Assembly (NCBI GenBank): GCA_035998495.1
Contig: DASYHP010000067.1
Span: 124,001-188,000, forward strand
From: Mesorhizobium_B sp035998495
Lineage (GTDB): Bacteria; Pseudomonadota; Alphaproteobacteria; Rhizobiales; Rhizobiaceae
Direction of reading: 5' to 3'
DNA: 64,000 nt
In this document: positions 15,953 to 24,849 of the stretch, in pieces
Layout of the letters: every line of letters begins with the position of its first letter
Numbering within the stretch: the stretch's first letter is position 1
Notes under the pieces: generated by a model
Databases searched by the model: none
Seen by the model: only the letters and a program-made list of their open reading frames with translations
Told to the model about the DNA's origin: nothing
Program-made: the position numbers and the translations under genes

Positions 15953-17740
15953 ATGCTCGCCAACGCGCGCCGCTGTTTCCTCGATGTGCGGAAGTCCGCC
16001 ACGGGCCTCGCGTGGGCCTCCCGGCTCGACGAGCGCGGCGAGCGCGCGGCGCTCGCCATGGCGCAAAGCGAAGGCCTGAGCGAGGTCGTGGCGCGCGTGC
16101 TGGCGGGCCGCGGCGTGGCCCCCGGCGAAGCCGCTCGCTTCCTGCAGCCGACCATCCGCGACCTTCTGCCCGATCCCACGGTCCTCACCGACATGGAGGC
16201 CGCCGCCGCACGGCTCGCGGATGCTGTGGTCCGCCACGAGCGCGTGGCCGTGTTCGGCGACTACGACGTGGACGGCGCGGCCTCCGCCGCGCTCGTCGCG
16301 CGCTTCGTCAGGCATTACGGACTGGAACCGGAAATCTACATCCCCGACCGGATCTTTGAGGGTTACGGCCCCAACCCGACCGCCATGCGCGAACTGGCGA
16401 AGCGCGGCGCAACCCTGATCGTCACCGTGGACTGCGGCACGAACAGCGCGGAGGCCATAGCGGCCGCCTGCGAGGAGGGCGCCGACGTCGTCGTCCTCGA
16501 CCACCATCAGCTTGGCGGCGATCTGCCGCCAGCCCTGGCGGTCGTGAACCCGAACCGTGACGACGACCTGTCAGGGCAGGGGCATCTCTGCGCCGCGGGC
16601 GTTGTCTTCCTCTGCCTGGTGCGCGCCAGCCGCATCCTGCGCGCGCGCCTGCCCGACGCTGGGTCGCCGGACCTGATGGCGCTGCTCGATCTCGTGGCCA
16701 TCGCCACCGTGTGCGACGTGGTTCCGCTGGCTGGCGTGAACCGCGCCTTCGTGACCCGTGGGCTCGAGATCATGCGGCGCAACGAAAATCTCGGCCTCGC
16801 CGCGCTCACACAGGCGAGCCGCATCGGCGAGCCGCTGAACCCCTACCATCTCGGGTTCCTCCTGGGCCCGCGCATCAACGCGGGCGGCCGTATCGGCGAT
16901 GCGGCGCTGGGCAGCCGCCTCTTGGCGAGCGCGTCGCTCGACGAGTGCGAGGCGATCGCCGTCACGCTGGAACGGCTCAACCGCGAGCGCCAGGCGATCG
17001 AGGAGGAGATGCTGACCCAGGCCCGAGCCGAGGCCGAAGCCGAGCTCCGGCAGGGCGCAGGGCCCGCCGTGCTCGTGACGGCCAGCGACCAGTGGCATCC
17101 CGGCGTGGTCGGCCTGATCGCCTCGCGATTGAAGGACCAAGCGCGCCGTCCGGCCTTCGCCATCGCCTTCAACGCGGACGGAGTGGGCACGGGCTCCGGC
17201 CGATCCGTGGCCGGGTTCGACCTCGGCTGCCTCGTCCGAGAGGCTGTTGCGGCGGGCCTGCTCGTCAAGGGCGGCGGGCACGCCATGGCGGCGGGCCTGA
17301 CCGTCGCGCGAGACAACCTCGGCCGCCTTCGCGCATTCTTCGAAGAACAGGCGACTGACGCAGTGGAGCGACTTCGAGCAGACGAGTCGCTCGCCATTGA
17401 CGCGGCGCTGTCCGCCGAAGGCGCGACCGAACAGCTCTTGGATCTGCTGGAGCAGGCCGGACCCTATGGCTCCGGCCATCCCGCGCCGGTCTTCGCTCTG
17501 CCGCGCCACCGCATCGCCGACCTGCGCGTCGTCGGCTCGGGCCACATGCAGGTCGATCTGCGGGCGCCCGGTGGCGGACGGATCAAGGCCATCGCGTTTC
17601 GCGCCGCCGACACGCCGCTCGGCGATTTTTTGGCCGCGCATCGCGGCTCGACCGTCCATGCGGCCGGTTCGCTTTCGGCCAATCACTGGAACGGCGCGCG
17701 CAGCGTGCAGTTCAAGCTGTGCGACGCCGCGCCGGCCTGA
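15953..17740 (+). CDS. recJ: Single-stranded-DNA-specific exonuclease RecJ
   Basis: RecJ degrades single-stranded DNA 5' to 3' in recombination and mismatch repair. DHH-family motifs are clear: F-G-D-Y-D-V-D-G-A-A-S (motif I), V-D-C-G-T-N-S, L-D-H-H-Q (motif III) and the DHHA1 part with G-S-G-R-S and G-G-G-H-A-M-A-A-G. A C-terminal OB-fold-like part follows. At 595 residues it has the normal length. The N-terminus (F-L-D-V-R-K-S-A-T-G) matches family members, which supports ATG 15953. It ends just before the convergent patatin gene. Confidence 0.96.
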   Translation: MLANARRCFLDVRKSATGLAWASRLDERGERAALAMAQSEGLSEVVARVLAGRGVAPGEAARFLQPTIRDLLPDPTVLTDMEAAAARLADAVVRHERVAVFGDYDVDGAASAALVARFVRHYGLEPEIYIPDRIFEGYGPNPTAMRELAKRGATLIVTVDCGTNSAEAIAAACEEGADVVVLDHHQLGGDLPPALAVVNPNRDDDLSGQGHLCAAGVVFLCLVRASRILRARLPDAGSPDLMALLDLVAIATVCDVVPLAGVNRAFVTRGLEIMRRNENLGLAALTQASRIGEPLNPYHLGFLLGPRINAGGRIGDAALGSRLLASASLDECEAIAVTLERLNRERQAIEEEMLTQARAEAEAELRQGAGPAVLVTASDQWHPGVVGLIASRLKDQARRPAFAIAFNADGVGTGSGRSVAGFDLGCLVREAVAAGLLVKGGGHAMAAGLTVARDNLGRLRAFFEEQATDAVERLRADESLAIDAALSAEGATEQLLDLLEQAGPYGSGHPAPVFALPRHRIADLRVVGSGHMQVDLRAPGGGRIKAIAFRAADTPLGDFLAAHRGSTVHAAGSLSANHWNGARSVQFKLCDAAPA

Positions 17741-17743
17741 GCT

Positions 17744-18709
17744 TCATCCAAGCACCGCCTGAAGCCGCAGAAGTTCCTCGACCTTCGACCGGGTGCATTC
17801 ATAACCGAGCTTGATCAGCTCGTCGGCGCGGTGGAACTCTGTCAGCCCGATATGCCCCAGTCTCGGCTGGAGCGCGATGTCGGGCGGGTCGCCGGCGAGC
17901 CGGGCGCGCGTGATGCGGTCCTGGATGATGTTGAAGGCTTCCACCATGGCGCCGACGATGCCCAGGCGCGACTCGCGGGTCGGCTCGCCGGCAGGAGCCG
18001 GCGGCAGCCCCGCGGCGCTCGCCGTCAGCTCGCCCGCATTGTGCTTGATGACCGCGGCGCGGCCGAACATGTCGTAGTGCAGGTTCACGGCCGCCACCAA
18101 AGGCTGCTCATAAGCCCGGCACACCGACACCGGAACCGGGTTCACGAGCGCGCCATCCACCAGCACCCGCCTGTTGCAGGACACCGGCTCGAAAACTCCG
18201 GGCAGCGCATAGGACGCGCGCATGGCCGTGATGAGATTGCCCGACGACAGCCAGATCTCGTGACCCGTGCTGATCTCGGCCGCCACGCAGATGAAGGGCT
18301 TCGGCAGATCCTCGAAGCGGATGCCGCTCAAATGCTCTTCCATGCGGGCGTTCAGCCTCATGCCGCCGAGCAGGCCCGATCCCCGCAAGGTGAAATCCAT
18401 GAGGTTGAACATGCGCCGGCGCGTCAGTCCGCGCGCGAACTCTTCAAGCTCGTCCAGCTTGCCCGCGAGATAGCAGCCGCCGACCAGCGCGCCGATCGAC
18501 GTGCCGGCGATCATCTCGACGTCGATGCCGGCTTCATCGAGCGCGCGCAAGACCCCGATATGCGCCCAGCCGCGCGCCGCGCCGCCGCCCAGGGCGAGCG
18601 CGATCCCGCGCTTTGGCGGCAGCACGATCGGCGCGGGCTCGGGCGGCCCAATGGCCGGCCTGTCAGGTTTGCTTGGCTCTTTCCCCCGCAGGGATGCCCA
18701 GTCCAGCAT
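17744..18709 (-). CDS. Patatin-like phospholipase (RssA type)
   Basis: The Ser-Asp dyad of patatins is present: oxyanion motif G-G-G-A-A-R-G at residues 41-47, nucleophile elbow G-T-S71-I-G, and D185-G-A. These proteins hydrolyse acyl esters of lipids, usually in the cytoplasm or at the membrane; the true substrate is unknown. ATG 18709 is chosen because GAGGGAGAG stands just upstream; a GTG at 18733 is also in frame. The N-terminal 30 residues are proline rich and probably disordered. It is convergent with recJ, 3 bp apart. Confidence 0.9.
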   Translation of the reverse strand: MLDWASLRGKEPSKPDRPAIGPPEPAPIVLPPKRGIALALGGGAARGWAHIGVLRALDEAGIDVEMIAGTSIGALVGGCYLAGKLDELEEFARGLTRRRMFNLMDFTLRGSGLLGGMRLNARMEEHLSGIRFEDLPKPFICVAAEISTGHEIWLSSGNLITAMRASYALPGVFEPVSCNRRVLVDGALVNPVPVSVCRAYEQPLVAAVNLHYDMFGRAAVIKHNAGELTASAAGLPPAPAGEPTRESRLGIVGAMVEAFNIIQDRITRARLAGDPPDIALQPRLGHIGLTEFHRADELIKLGYECTRSKVEELLRLQAVLG

Positions 18710-18805
18710 CCAGCTCTCCCTCGCGTCGCTCACGATCCTATGCCGGCAGGGCTGATGGATTGATGAACGCGGGCGCGGGACGGGCTGGCTTGCACGGAAA
18801 TTTCA

Positions 18806-19234
18806 TCAGGGGAGCGAAACATCGTCCAAGCTCGCGAGGCTCATTCCGTCCGCCTCGCCGATGACCTTCCGGTAGAAGCAGGAGCGCCGGCCGGTGTGGC
18901 AGGACACGCCGTCGCCGCCCACCCGAACGCGCAGCACCACGGCGTCCTGGTCGCAATCGGTCAGAATGTCCTCGACATGCTGCAGATTGCCGGAGGTTTC
19001 GCCCTTCTTCCAAAGGGCCTCGCGGGAGCGCGACCAGTAATGCGCAATGCGGGTCTCCAAGGTGAGCGCCAGGGCTTCGGCGTTCATGTGCGCCAGCATC
19101 AGGACCACGCCGTCGGACGCGTCCACCACCACCGCGGTGATCAAGCCATGCGCGTCGAACTTGGGCGTGAAGGACGGGCTTTCCTCCAGTTCCCGCTTGT
19201 CGTGGGACGGCGCTCCCAACGCCGTTCCGATCAT
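18806..19234 (-). CDS. hisI: Phosphoribosyl-AMP cyclohydrolase
   Basis: HisI opens the purine ring of phosphoribosyl-AMP in histidine synthesis. Family motifs are W-S-R-S-R-E-A-L-W-K-K-G-E-T-S-G, the metal-binding D-C-D-Q-D-A, and C-H-T-G-R-R-S-C-F-Y, with the cysteines that bind zinc. It is the stand-alone cyclohydrolase, without a HisE domain (142 residues). It lies 10 bp downstream of folE; the pairing folE-hisI is common in rhizobia though the pathways differ. No good ribosome site is seen, so translation may be coupled to folE. Confidence 0.96.
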   Translation of the reverse strand: MIGTALGAPSHDKRELEESPSFTPKFDAHGLITAVVVDASDGVVLMLAHMNAEALALTLETRIAHYWSRSREALWKKGETSGNLQHVEDILTDCDQDAVVLRVRVGGDGVSCHTGRRSCFYRKVIGEADGMSLASLDDVSLP

Positions 19235-19244
19235 CGGCGGAACC

Positions 19245-19883
19245 CTAAAGCGGCCGCGCCGCGTCGCGCACCGCCGCGAGGAAGCGGGTCTGCTCCTCCG
19301 GATGGTTGCGGAACGCGCCGGTATAGGTCGAGGTCGATGTCGTCGAGCCGGGCTTGCGGATGCCGCGCATGGCCATGCACATGTGCTCGGCCTCGATCAG
19401 CACGGCCACGCCGCGCGGGTTGAGCACGTCTTGGATCACGGCCGCGATCTGCGCGGTCATCGCCTCCTGGGTTTGCAGGCGGTGCGCGAAGATGTCGATG
19501 ACGCGCGCGATCTTCGAAAGCCCCAGCACCCGGCCTTCCGGCAGGTAGCCGACATGCGCGCGGCCGCGGATCGGCAGCATGTGATGCTCGCAGTGCGAGT
19601 GGAAGGGGATGTCGCGCAGGACCACCAGATCGTCATAGCCCGCGACCTCCCCGAATGTCCGGCCCAGCTCGGCTTCCGGGTCGAGTCCGTAACCGTTGAA
19701 GATCTCGCGGTAGCTGTTCGCCACGCGTCGTGGCGTGTCGCGCAGGCCTTCCCGGTCAGGGTCGTCGCCGGCCCAGAGGATCAAGGTGCGGACGGCGGCC
19801 TCGGTTTCCTCCTGAGACGGGCGTCTGATTTCGGAACGCGCCTCGATCCGAGCGGGCGTGCCAAATTGGTTGATCGCGTCCAT
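19245..19883 (-). CDS. folE: GTP cyclohydrolase I
   Basis: FolE makes 7,8-dihydroneopterin triphosphate from GTP, the first step to folate and queuosine precursors. The zinc site is seen in S-H-C-E-H-H-M-L-P-I, and G-L-S-K-I-A-R is the other signature. At 212 residues it is of type IA. ATG 19883 gives a short non-conserved start and then the E-T-E-A-A-V-R-T-L-I helix. It is divergent from the NifU-like gene. Confidence 0.97.
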   Translation of the reverse strand: MDAINQFGTPARIEARSEIRRPSQEETEAAVRTLILWAGDDPDREGLRDTPRRVANSYREIFNGYGLDPEAELGRTFGEVAGYDDLVVLRDIPFHSHCEHHMLPIRGRAHVGYLPEGRVLGLSKIARVIDIFAHRLQTQEAMTAQIAAVIQDVLNPRGVAVLIEAEHMCMAMRGIRKPGSTTSTSTYTGAFRNHPEEQTRFLAAVRDAARPL

Positions 19884-19920
19884 CTGCTGGGTCCTGAAGT
19901 GGAGGGCGGAGACCGTCGGC

Positions 19921-19950
19921 TTGTTCCGCCATGACTGCCGCCCCTATATA
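19921..19950 (+). promoter_or_regulatory. Promoter of the NifU-like gene
   Basis: TTGTTC, 17-18 bases, CTATATA lies about 65 bp before the start in the folE/NifU-like divergent gap. Confidence 0.5.
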
Positions 19951-20014
19951 TTGAGGGCGCCCCGCGAAAGGAAGCAGCGCGCCGGAGACAGCCTGTTCAA
20001 CTTATGGCCCAGCG

Positions 20015-20461
20015 ATGATCAATGACGTTTACAATGCCAAAATCCTTGGTTTCGCCGGCAATATCGGGCGGATCGGACGCCTGGCGAATCCGCATGCGTC
20101 AGCCACGGCGCACTCCAAGCTCTGCGGTTCCACGGTCACGGTCGATCTCACCGTCGAGGGCGACATGGTCAGCGATTTCGCGCACCAGGTGAAGGCTTGC
20201 GCCCTGGGCCAGGCGTCCTCGGCCATCATGGCCCAGCAGGTCGTCGGCGCGAGCGCGGCCGAGCTGCGCGCCGTCCGCGAGCAGGTACGGAAAATGCTCA
20301 AGGAGGACGGCCCGCCGCCGGAGGGGCGCTTCGCCGACCTGAAGTATCTGGAGCCCGTCCGCGACTACAAGGCGCGTCACGCCTCGACCATGCTGACGTT
20401 CGACGCCGTGGTGGACGCGCTCGACCAGATCGAACGCCGCCGCTCAGGCGCGGCCGCCTGA
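20015..20461 (+). CDS. NifU/IscU-like iron-sulfur scaffold protein
   Basis: The 148-residue product matches the NifU N-terminal fold: H-S-K-L-C-G-S-T-V-T-V near residue 34 and K-A-C-A-L-G-Q-A-S-S-A near residue 61 carry two of the scaffold cysteines. The third cysteine of true IscU is not seen near the C-terminus, so it could be a variant scaffold or carrier. It is cytoplasmic. In rhizobia this gene normally sits between folE-hisI and yidD-thrS; here a toxin-antitoxin pair has entered on its downstream side. Confidence 0.85.
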   Translation: MINDVYNAKILGFAGNIGRIGRLANPHASATAHSKLCGSTVTVDLTVEGDMVSDFAHQVKACALGQASSAIMAQQVVGASAAELRAVREQVRKMLKEDGPPPEGRFADLKYLEPVRDYKARHASTMLTFDAVVDALDQIERRRSGAAA

Positions 20462-20473
20462 CGGAGGCGCGTC

Positions 20474-20764
20474 ATGCGCCCGTCCGAGGCTTTGGCCAAG
20501 CACCGCGACGAGGTTCTTGCGATTCTCGCGCACTATCCGGTCTCCAATCCGCGCATCTTCGGCTCGACTGCGCGGGGTGAAGATCATGAGCAGAGTGACC
20601 TGGACATCCTTGTTGAGGCGAGTTCCGATCTCTCTGGGTTTGATCTCGCACGTATGGAGTTGCAATTGGAGGCACTGCTCGGCGTGAGGGTGGACGTAAG
20701 GACGCCGGGCGAGTTCAGCGCAGGAGTTGCTGCGCGGGTAGGCGCGGATCAACGCCCGTTATGA
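20474..20764 (+). CDS. mntA: MntA-like antitoxin, minimal nucleotidyltransferase
   Basis: This 96-residue protein has the minimal nucleotidyltransferase signature G30-S-x10-D42-x-D44 (core F-G-S-T-A-R-G-E). In characterised HepT/MntA pairs the MNT protein modifies a tyrosine of HepT with AMP and silences it. All catalytic residues appear intact. Its stop overlaps the start of the HEPN gene as ATGA. It begins 12 bp after the NifU-like gene. Base composition is visibly more AT-rich than the neighbours, which suggests acquisition. Confidence 0.85.
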   Translation: MRPSEALAKHRDEVLAILAHYPVSNPRIFGSTARGEDHEQSDLDILVEASSDLSGFDLARMELQLEALLGVRVDVRTPGEFSAGVAARVGADQRPL

Positions 20765-21123
20765 CGCCGCCGCAGAAACGGTCCTTGCCGGAGCTCTTGA
20801 ACGACATCGTTGAGTGGGGGCACAGGCTCCAACGGTTCACCAGAGATGTTCCTTATGAGCAATCCGTCGCAGACGAGGTTCTTCAGCTCGCCTGCATAGA
20901 GTGCATTGAGGTTGTGGGAGAAGCGGCCGGTGTGATCCTGCGGAATCATTCATCATTCGCCGAGGCTCACCGCGCTTTGCCGCTGGCGGAAGCTTACCGA
21001 ACGCGGAACCGGCTCTCGCACGGCTACGACCTGGTCGATCACCGCATCATCTGGCTGATCGTAACCCGTGACGTTCCGGGTCTTGTTGAGCAAGCAGAGT
21101 CACTGTCAGCGTCACGTGAATAA
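20761..21123 (+). CDS. hepT: HepT-like HEPN-domain toxin (DUF86)
   Basis: The 120-residue helical protein has the HEPN motif R82-x4-H87-x-Y89 (R-N-R-L-S-H-G-Y), the RNase active site and, at the Tyr, the place where MntA adds AMP in studied pairs. Together with the overlapping upstream gene this is a complete type VII-style toxin-antitoxin module. As antitoxin comes first and the frames overlap, dosage is probably coupled. The coding end runs into the start of yidD. Confidence 0.87.
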   Translation: MTPPQKRSLPELLNDIVEWGHRLQRFTRDVPYEQSVADEVLQLACIECIEVVGEAAGVILRNHSSFAEAHRALPLAEAYRTRNRLSHGYDLVDHRIIWLIVTRDVPGLVEQAESLSASRE

Positions 21124-21445
21124 TCAGAACCGTAACTTTTCCGGCTCCTGGCCCCGCACGCCGGGACGGGTGCTCGGCACGGGCCTGATCCGGCTCTACC
21201 AGCTCACGCTGTCGGGCTTCGTGGGGCAGGGGTGCCGCCACCATCCCACCTGCTCCGAATACGCCTACGAGGCCGTCGCCCGGCACGGGCTTTGGCGGGG
21301 CGGGTGGCTCGGCCTGTTCCGGGTCGCGCGCTGTGGGCCGTGGGGCACGCACGGCATCGATCTCGTGCCGGACCGGCTGACGCAGCCTTGGTGGGCGCCC
21401 TGGCTTCTGTGGCGTGTGGGCCGTCGGCATCGCACGACGACTTAA
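21116..21445 (+). CDS. yidD: Membrane protein insertion efficiency factor YidD
   Basis: YidD is a small amphipathic protein that helps YidC insert inner-membrane proteins. The hallmark C-R-x-x-P-T-C-S-E-Y-A is present (G-C-R-H-H-P-T-C-S-E-Y-A-Y-E-A), as are L-I-R-L-Y-Q and the G-T-H-G-I-D-L-V-P block. GTG 21116 gives 109 residues and overlaps the hepT stop by eight bases; an ATG at 21068 inside hepT is unlikely. The overlap means the first codons were probably recruited from hepT sequence. thrS follows. Confidence 0.9.
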   Translation: MNNQNRNFSGSWPRTPGRVLGTGLIRLYQLTLSGFVGQGCRHHPTCSEYAYEAVARHGLWRGGWLGLFRVARCGPWGTHGIDLVPDRLTQPWWAPWLLWRVGRRHRTTT

Positions 21446-21564
21446 CCACAGCCTCGCCGGGCGGTGAGCCGCACTTTACCTCGCCGAGCGGAGCGGCTAG
21501 AGGCCAGCCCGCTTGTGTCGCAACCACCCGCATCCGTAGGCGGGACTGGATAGGAGCTTGTTTT

Positions 21565-23583
21565 ATGGCCGCCCTGGAATCATCCATCGACGCGCGAGAA
21601 ATCCGCCTTCAATTCCCCGATGGCGCGACGCGCTCCTTTCCGCCTGACGTCACCGGCAAAGCCGTCGCCGAAGGCATTTCCAAGTCGCTCGCCAAGAAGG
21701 CCGCGGCCTTCGCGCTGAACGGCGTTCTCCACGACCTCGCGGAACCCGTGGGGCGCGACGGCCGCATCGAGATCGTCACGCGCGACGACCCCCGCGCGCT
21801 GGAGCTGATCCGGCACGACACGGCGCATGTGCTGGCCGAAGCCGTGCAGGAGCTTTGGCCCGGCACGCAGGTCACCATCGGTCCGGTGATCGAGAACGGC
21901 TTCTACTACGACTTCGCGCGCGACGAGCCGTTCACGCCCGACGATTTCGCCGCCATCGAGAAGAAGATGCGCGAGATCGTCGCGCGCGACCGGCCCTTCA
22001 CGAAGGAGGTCTGGCCGCGCGATCGGGCGCGAAAGGTTTTCGCCGACAAGGGGGAGGGCTACAAGGTCGAGCTGATCGATGCCATCCCGCCCGACCAGGA
22101 TTTGAAGGTCTACTTCCAGGGCGACTGGTTCGACCTTTGCCGCGGGCCGCACATGGCCTCCACGGGCCAGATCGGCAACGCATTCAAGCTGATGAAGGTG
22201 GCCGGCGCCTATTGGCGCGGCGACGCCAAGAACGCCATGCTGACGCGCATCTACGGCACGGCCTGGGCCAACCAGGAGCAGCTCGACGCCTATCTCCGCA
22301 TGCTGGAGGAGGCCGAGAAGCGCGACCATCGCCGCCTGGGCCGTGAGATGGACCTTTTCCACTTCCAGGAGGAAGGCCCCGGCGTCGTGTTCTGGCACGC
22401 CAAGGGCTGGTCCATGTTCCAAAAGCTGGTCAGCTACATGCGCCGCCGCCTGGATGAGCAAGGCTACCAGGAGGTCAACGCCCCCCAGGTGCTCGACAAG
22501 TCGCTGTGGGAAATCTCCGGCCACTGGGGCTGGTACCGCGACAACATGTTCAAGGTGACAGTGGCCGGCGACGAGGCCGACGACGACCGGGTGTTCGCGC
22601 TCAAGCCCATGAACTGCCCCGGCCATGTGCAGATCTTCAAGCACGGCCTGAAGTCCTATCGCGACCTGCCGATCAAGCTGGCCGAGTTCGGCAACGTCCA
22701 CCGCTTTGAGCCCTCTGGCGCGCTGCACGGGCTCATGCGCGTGCGCGGCTTCACGCAGGACGACGCGCATATCTTCTGCACGGAAGATCAGCTTGCCGCC
22801 GAGTGCCTGCGCATCAACGACCTGATTCTCTCGACTTACGCCGATTTCGGCTTCGAGGAGATTCGGGTGAAGCTCTCTACCCGGCCGGAAAAACGCGTCG
22901 GCAGCGACGAGGCCTGGGATCTGGCCGAGCGCATCATGGGGGATGTGCTGTCCACGATCGAGAAACAGTCGGGCGGACGCATCAAGACGGAGATCAATCC
23001 GGGCGAGGGCGCCTTCTACGGGCCGAAATTCGAATATGTGCTGCGTGACGCCATCGGCCGCGACTGGCAGTGCGGCACGACCCAGGTGGACTTCAACCTG
23101 CCGGAGCGGTTCGGCGCGTTCTACATCGACCGCGATTCGGAGAAGCGCCAGCCCGTGATGGTGCATCGCGCCATCTGCGGCTCCATGGAACGCTTCCTGG
23201 GCATCCTGATGGAAAACTATGCCGGGCACTTTCCGCTCTGGTTCGCGCCGCTGCAGGTGGTGGTCGCCACCATCACCTCGGACGCCGACGACTACGCCCG
23301 GCGCGTCGTGGCCGCGCTGAAGGCGGCCGGGCTGTCGGCGGAAGCCGATCTGCGCAACGAAAAGATCAATTACAAGGTGCGCGAGCACAGCCTGGCCAAG
23401 GTGCCGGTGATTCTCGTCTGCGGCCGCCGCGAGGCCGAGGAGGGCACCGTCAACATGCGCCGCCTGGGCTCGCGCGACGGTCAGTCGCTCGCTTTGGGCG
23501 AGGCCGTGGAAGCCTTGTCGAAGGAGGCGACGCCCCCGGACCTCGCGCGCAAGGCGGCCCGGGCAGCCCAGCCGTCGGCTTGA
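21565..23583 (+). CDS. thrS: Threonyl-tRNA synthetase
   Basis: This class II synthetase charges tRNA-Thr. With ATG 21565 (TAGGAGC upstream) it has 672 residues: TGS domain at residues 8-70, the editing domain with H-D-T-A-H-V-L-A-E-A and C-R-G-P-H zinc residues, then the catalytic core with M-N-C-P-G-H (motif near the zinc site), R-x-F-T-Q-D-D-A-H-I-F-C, Q-C-G-T-T-Q-V-D-F and the anticodon-binding end. The frame is open far upstream into yidD, but that part has no similarity to ThrRS. Normal length. Confidence 0.97.
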   Translation: MAALESSIDAREIRLQFPDGATRSFPPDVTGKAVAEGISKSLAKKAAAFALNGVLHDLAEPVGRDGRIEIVTRDDPRALELIRHDTAHVLAEAVQELWPGTQVTIGPVIENGFYYDFARDEPFTPDDFAAIEKKMREIVARDRPFTKEVWPRDRARKVFADKGEGYKVELIDAIPPDQDLKVYFQGDWFDLCRGPHMASTGQIGNAFKLMKVAGAYWRGDAKNAMLTRIYGTAWANQEQLDAYLRMLEEAEKRDHRRLGREMDLFHFQEEGPGVVFWHAKGWSMFQKLVSYMRRRLDEQGYQEVNAPQVLDKSLWEISGHWGWYRDNMFKVTVAGDEADDDRVFALKPMNCPGHVQIFKHGLKSYRDLPIKLAEFGNVHRFEPSGALHGLMRVRGFTQDDAHIFCTEDQLAAECLRINDLILSTYADFGFEEIRVKLSTRPEKRVGSDEAWDLAERIMGDVLSTIEKQSGGRIKTEINPGEGAFYGPKFEYVLRDAIGRDWQCGTTQVDFNLPERFGAFYIDRDSEKRQPVMVHRAICGSMERFLGILMENYAGHFPLWFAPLQVVVATITSDADDYARRVVAALKAAGLSAEADLRNEKINYKVREHSLAKVPVILVCGRREAEEGTVNMRRLGSRDGQSLALGEAVEALSKEATPPDLARKAARAAQPSA

Positions 23584-23644
23584 CCTTCATCGAAGCGTCA
23601 CGGCCTGGCTCTATGGCCGGGCCAAGCTCGCTCCATGCTGAAGA

Positions 23645-24775
23645 TCAGTCCAGGATGTCGCGGTCGCTCTTGGCCGAGGCTTCGTTCGCGATCACCTCGA
23701 CTTCGGCGTTCTGGCCGGCTGTGACCGTGAAGTCCTGACGGTAGATGCGGTCGCGGTTCTTCGCGATCACCGTGTATTCGCCTTCCGCGAGCACCATTTC
23801 GAAATACGGGCCGACGCTTTCGCGCACGATGTCGCCGGCATCAGTCAGCACCGACCATGAGGTGTCGGCCATGGCTTCCCCGCCGGCCTCGCGCACCAGC
23901 TTGAGCGTCAGCTCAGCCGCATGGTGCTCGACCGTGGCCTCGGTCAGCTTGCCGGCCTCGACCCAGATGTCGGACCGGATCACCGCGTTCACCGCGCCAT
24001 AGGTGGAGACGATGTGATAGATGCCGGACCTGAGCCGGACCACCGTGCCGGGGCTGACGTCGGGGATGATGAGGGCGCGCTCGCCATCGAGCTCGCCGCC
24101 CTCGTAGATCGAGAATTTCAGCTTCTCGGCATCGATCTGGCTGCCGTCCGCGATCACCGCGTCGAGCTTGAGCCCGCCGGCGTCGAGCACCAGCGTCTCC
24201 TTGCGGGGCTCCCGCCCGACCGTGATGCGCGTAGTCGCGCCGGCGCGCCCGAAGGAGGCGTGGACGAGATAGCTGCCCGGCGCGAGCTGAAAGACGCTCG
24301 TGCCGCCTCGGGCCGAGGCGACCAGCGGGAGCTTGCCCGAGCCGTCAGGCTCCGGGCCGAACACCCGCCAGATCAGGCCCTGCCCGATGGCTTCCCCTTC
24401 TTCAATCAACTGCGCTGCCAGCGTCACCTCACCAAGCGCGGCGGTGGCCAGAGGTTTGCCTTCACCTTGCGGCGCGAAGCCGGAGAGGCCGGGCAGCTTG
24501 AGACTGACCGACGGGCCGGTGCTGGCTCTGAAAAGCTCGTCGGTCGGCAGGCGAATGGTGCCGCCGGAGAGCGCCGAACCATCGCCGTCCGTCGGCGCGG
24601 GCGCGACCTCATCGGCGGCATTCAGTCGGCCGCCGTCCGGCCCTGCATGAGGCCCTAGTCCGACCGCCTCCTGCGCCCGGGCCAGACCCGCCATGCTGGC
24701 GGCAGCGCATGCCAAAAGCCCCGCGGCTATCCTTGCCCGAATCGTCCCCATGCCCTGCTTCAAGACGCCTCTCAT
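23645..24775 (-). CDS. Secreted protein with beta-sandwich-like repeats, function unknown
   Basis: The 376-residue product has a signal peptide (L-L-A-C-A-A-A-S-M-A-G-L-A-R-A, cleavage before Q-E-A) and a mature part with several similar units of the type L-A-x-G-x-Y-x-V, seen as A-P-G-S-Y-L-V-H-A, R-S-G-I-Y-H-I-V-S and A-E-G-E-Y-T-V-I-A. This pattern is typical of prealbumin-like or carboxypeptidase-regulatory-like sandwiches. Similar proteins occur across rhizobia without known role. ATG 24751 is an alternative start. It is convergent with thrS. Confidence 0.7.
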   Translation of the reverse strand: MRGVLKQGMGTIRARIAAGLLACAAASMAGLARAQEAVGLGPHAGPDGGRLNAADEVAPAPTDGDGSALSGGTIRLPTDELFRASTGPSVSLKLPGLSGFAPQGEGKPLATAALGEVTLAAQLIEEGEAIGQGLIWRVFGPEPDGSGKLPLVASARGGTSVFQLAPGSYLVHASFGRAGATTRITVGREPRKETLVLDAGGLKLDAVIADGSQIDAEKLKFSIYEGGELDGERALIIPDVSPGTVVRLRSGIYHIVSTYGAVNAVIRSDIWVEAGKLTEATVEHHAAELTLKLVREAGGEAMADTSWSVLTDAGDIVRESVGPYFEMVLAEGEYTVIAKNRDRIYRQDFTVTAGQNAEVEVIANEASAKSDRDILD

Positions 24776-24849
24776 GGTCTTTTCGTGGCCGGCCCCGCTG
24801 GGGTCAAGCTGCCTTGCGGGCCAGGTCTCGCTATCCTATTCCCCGGCGA

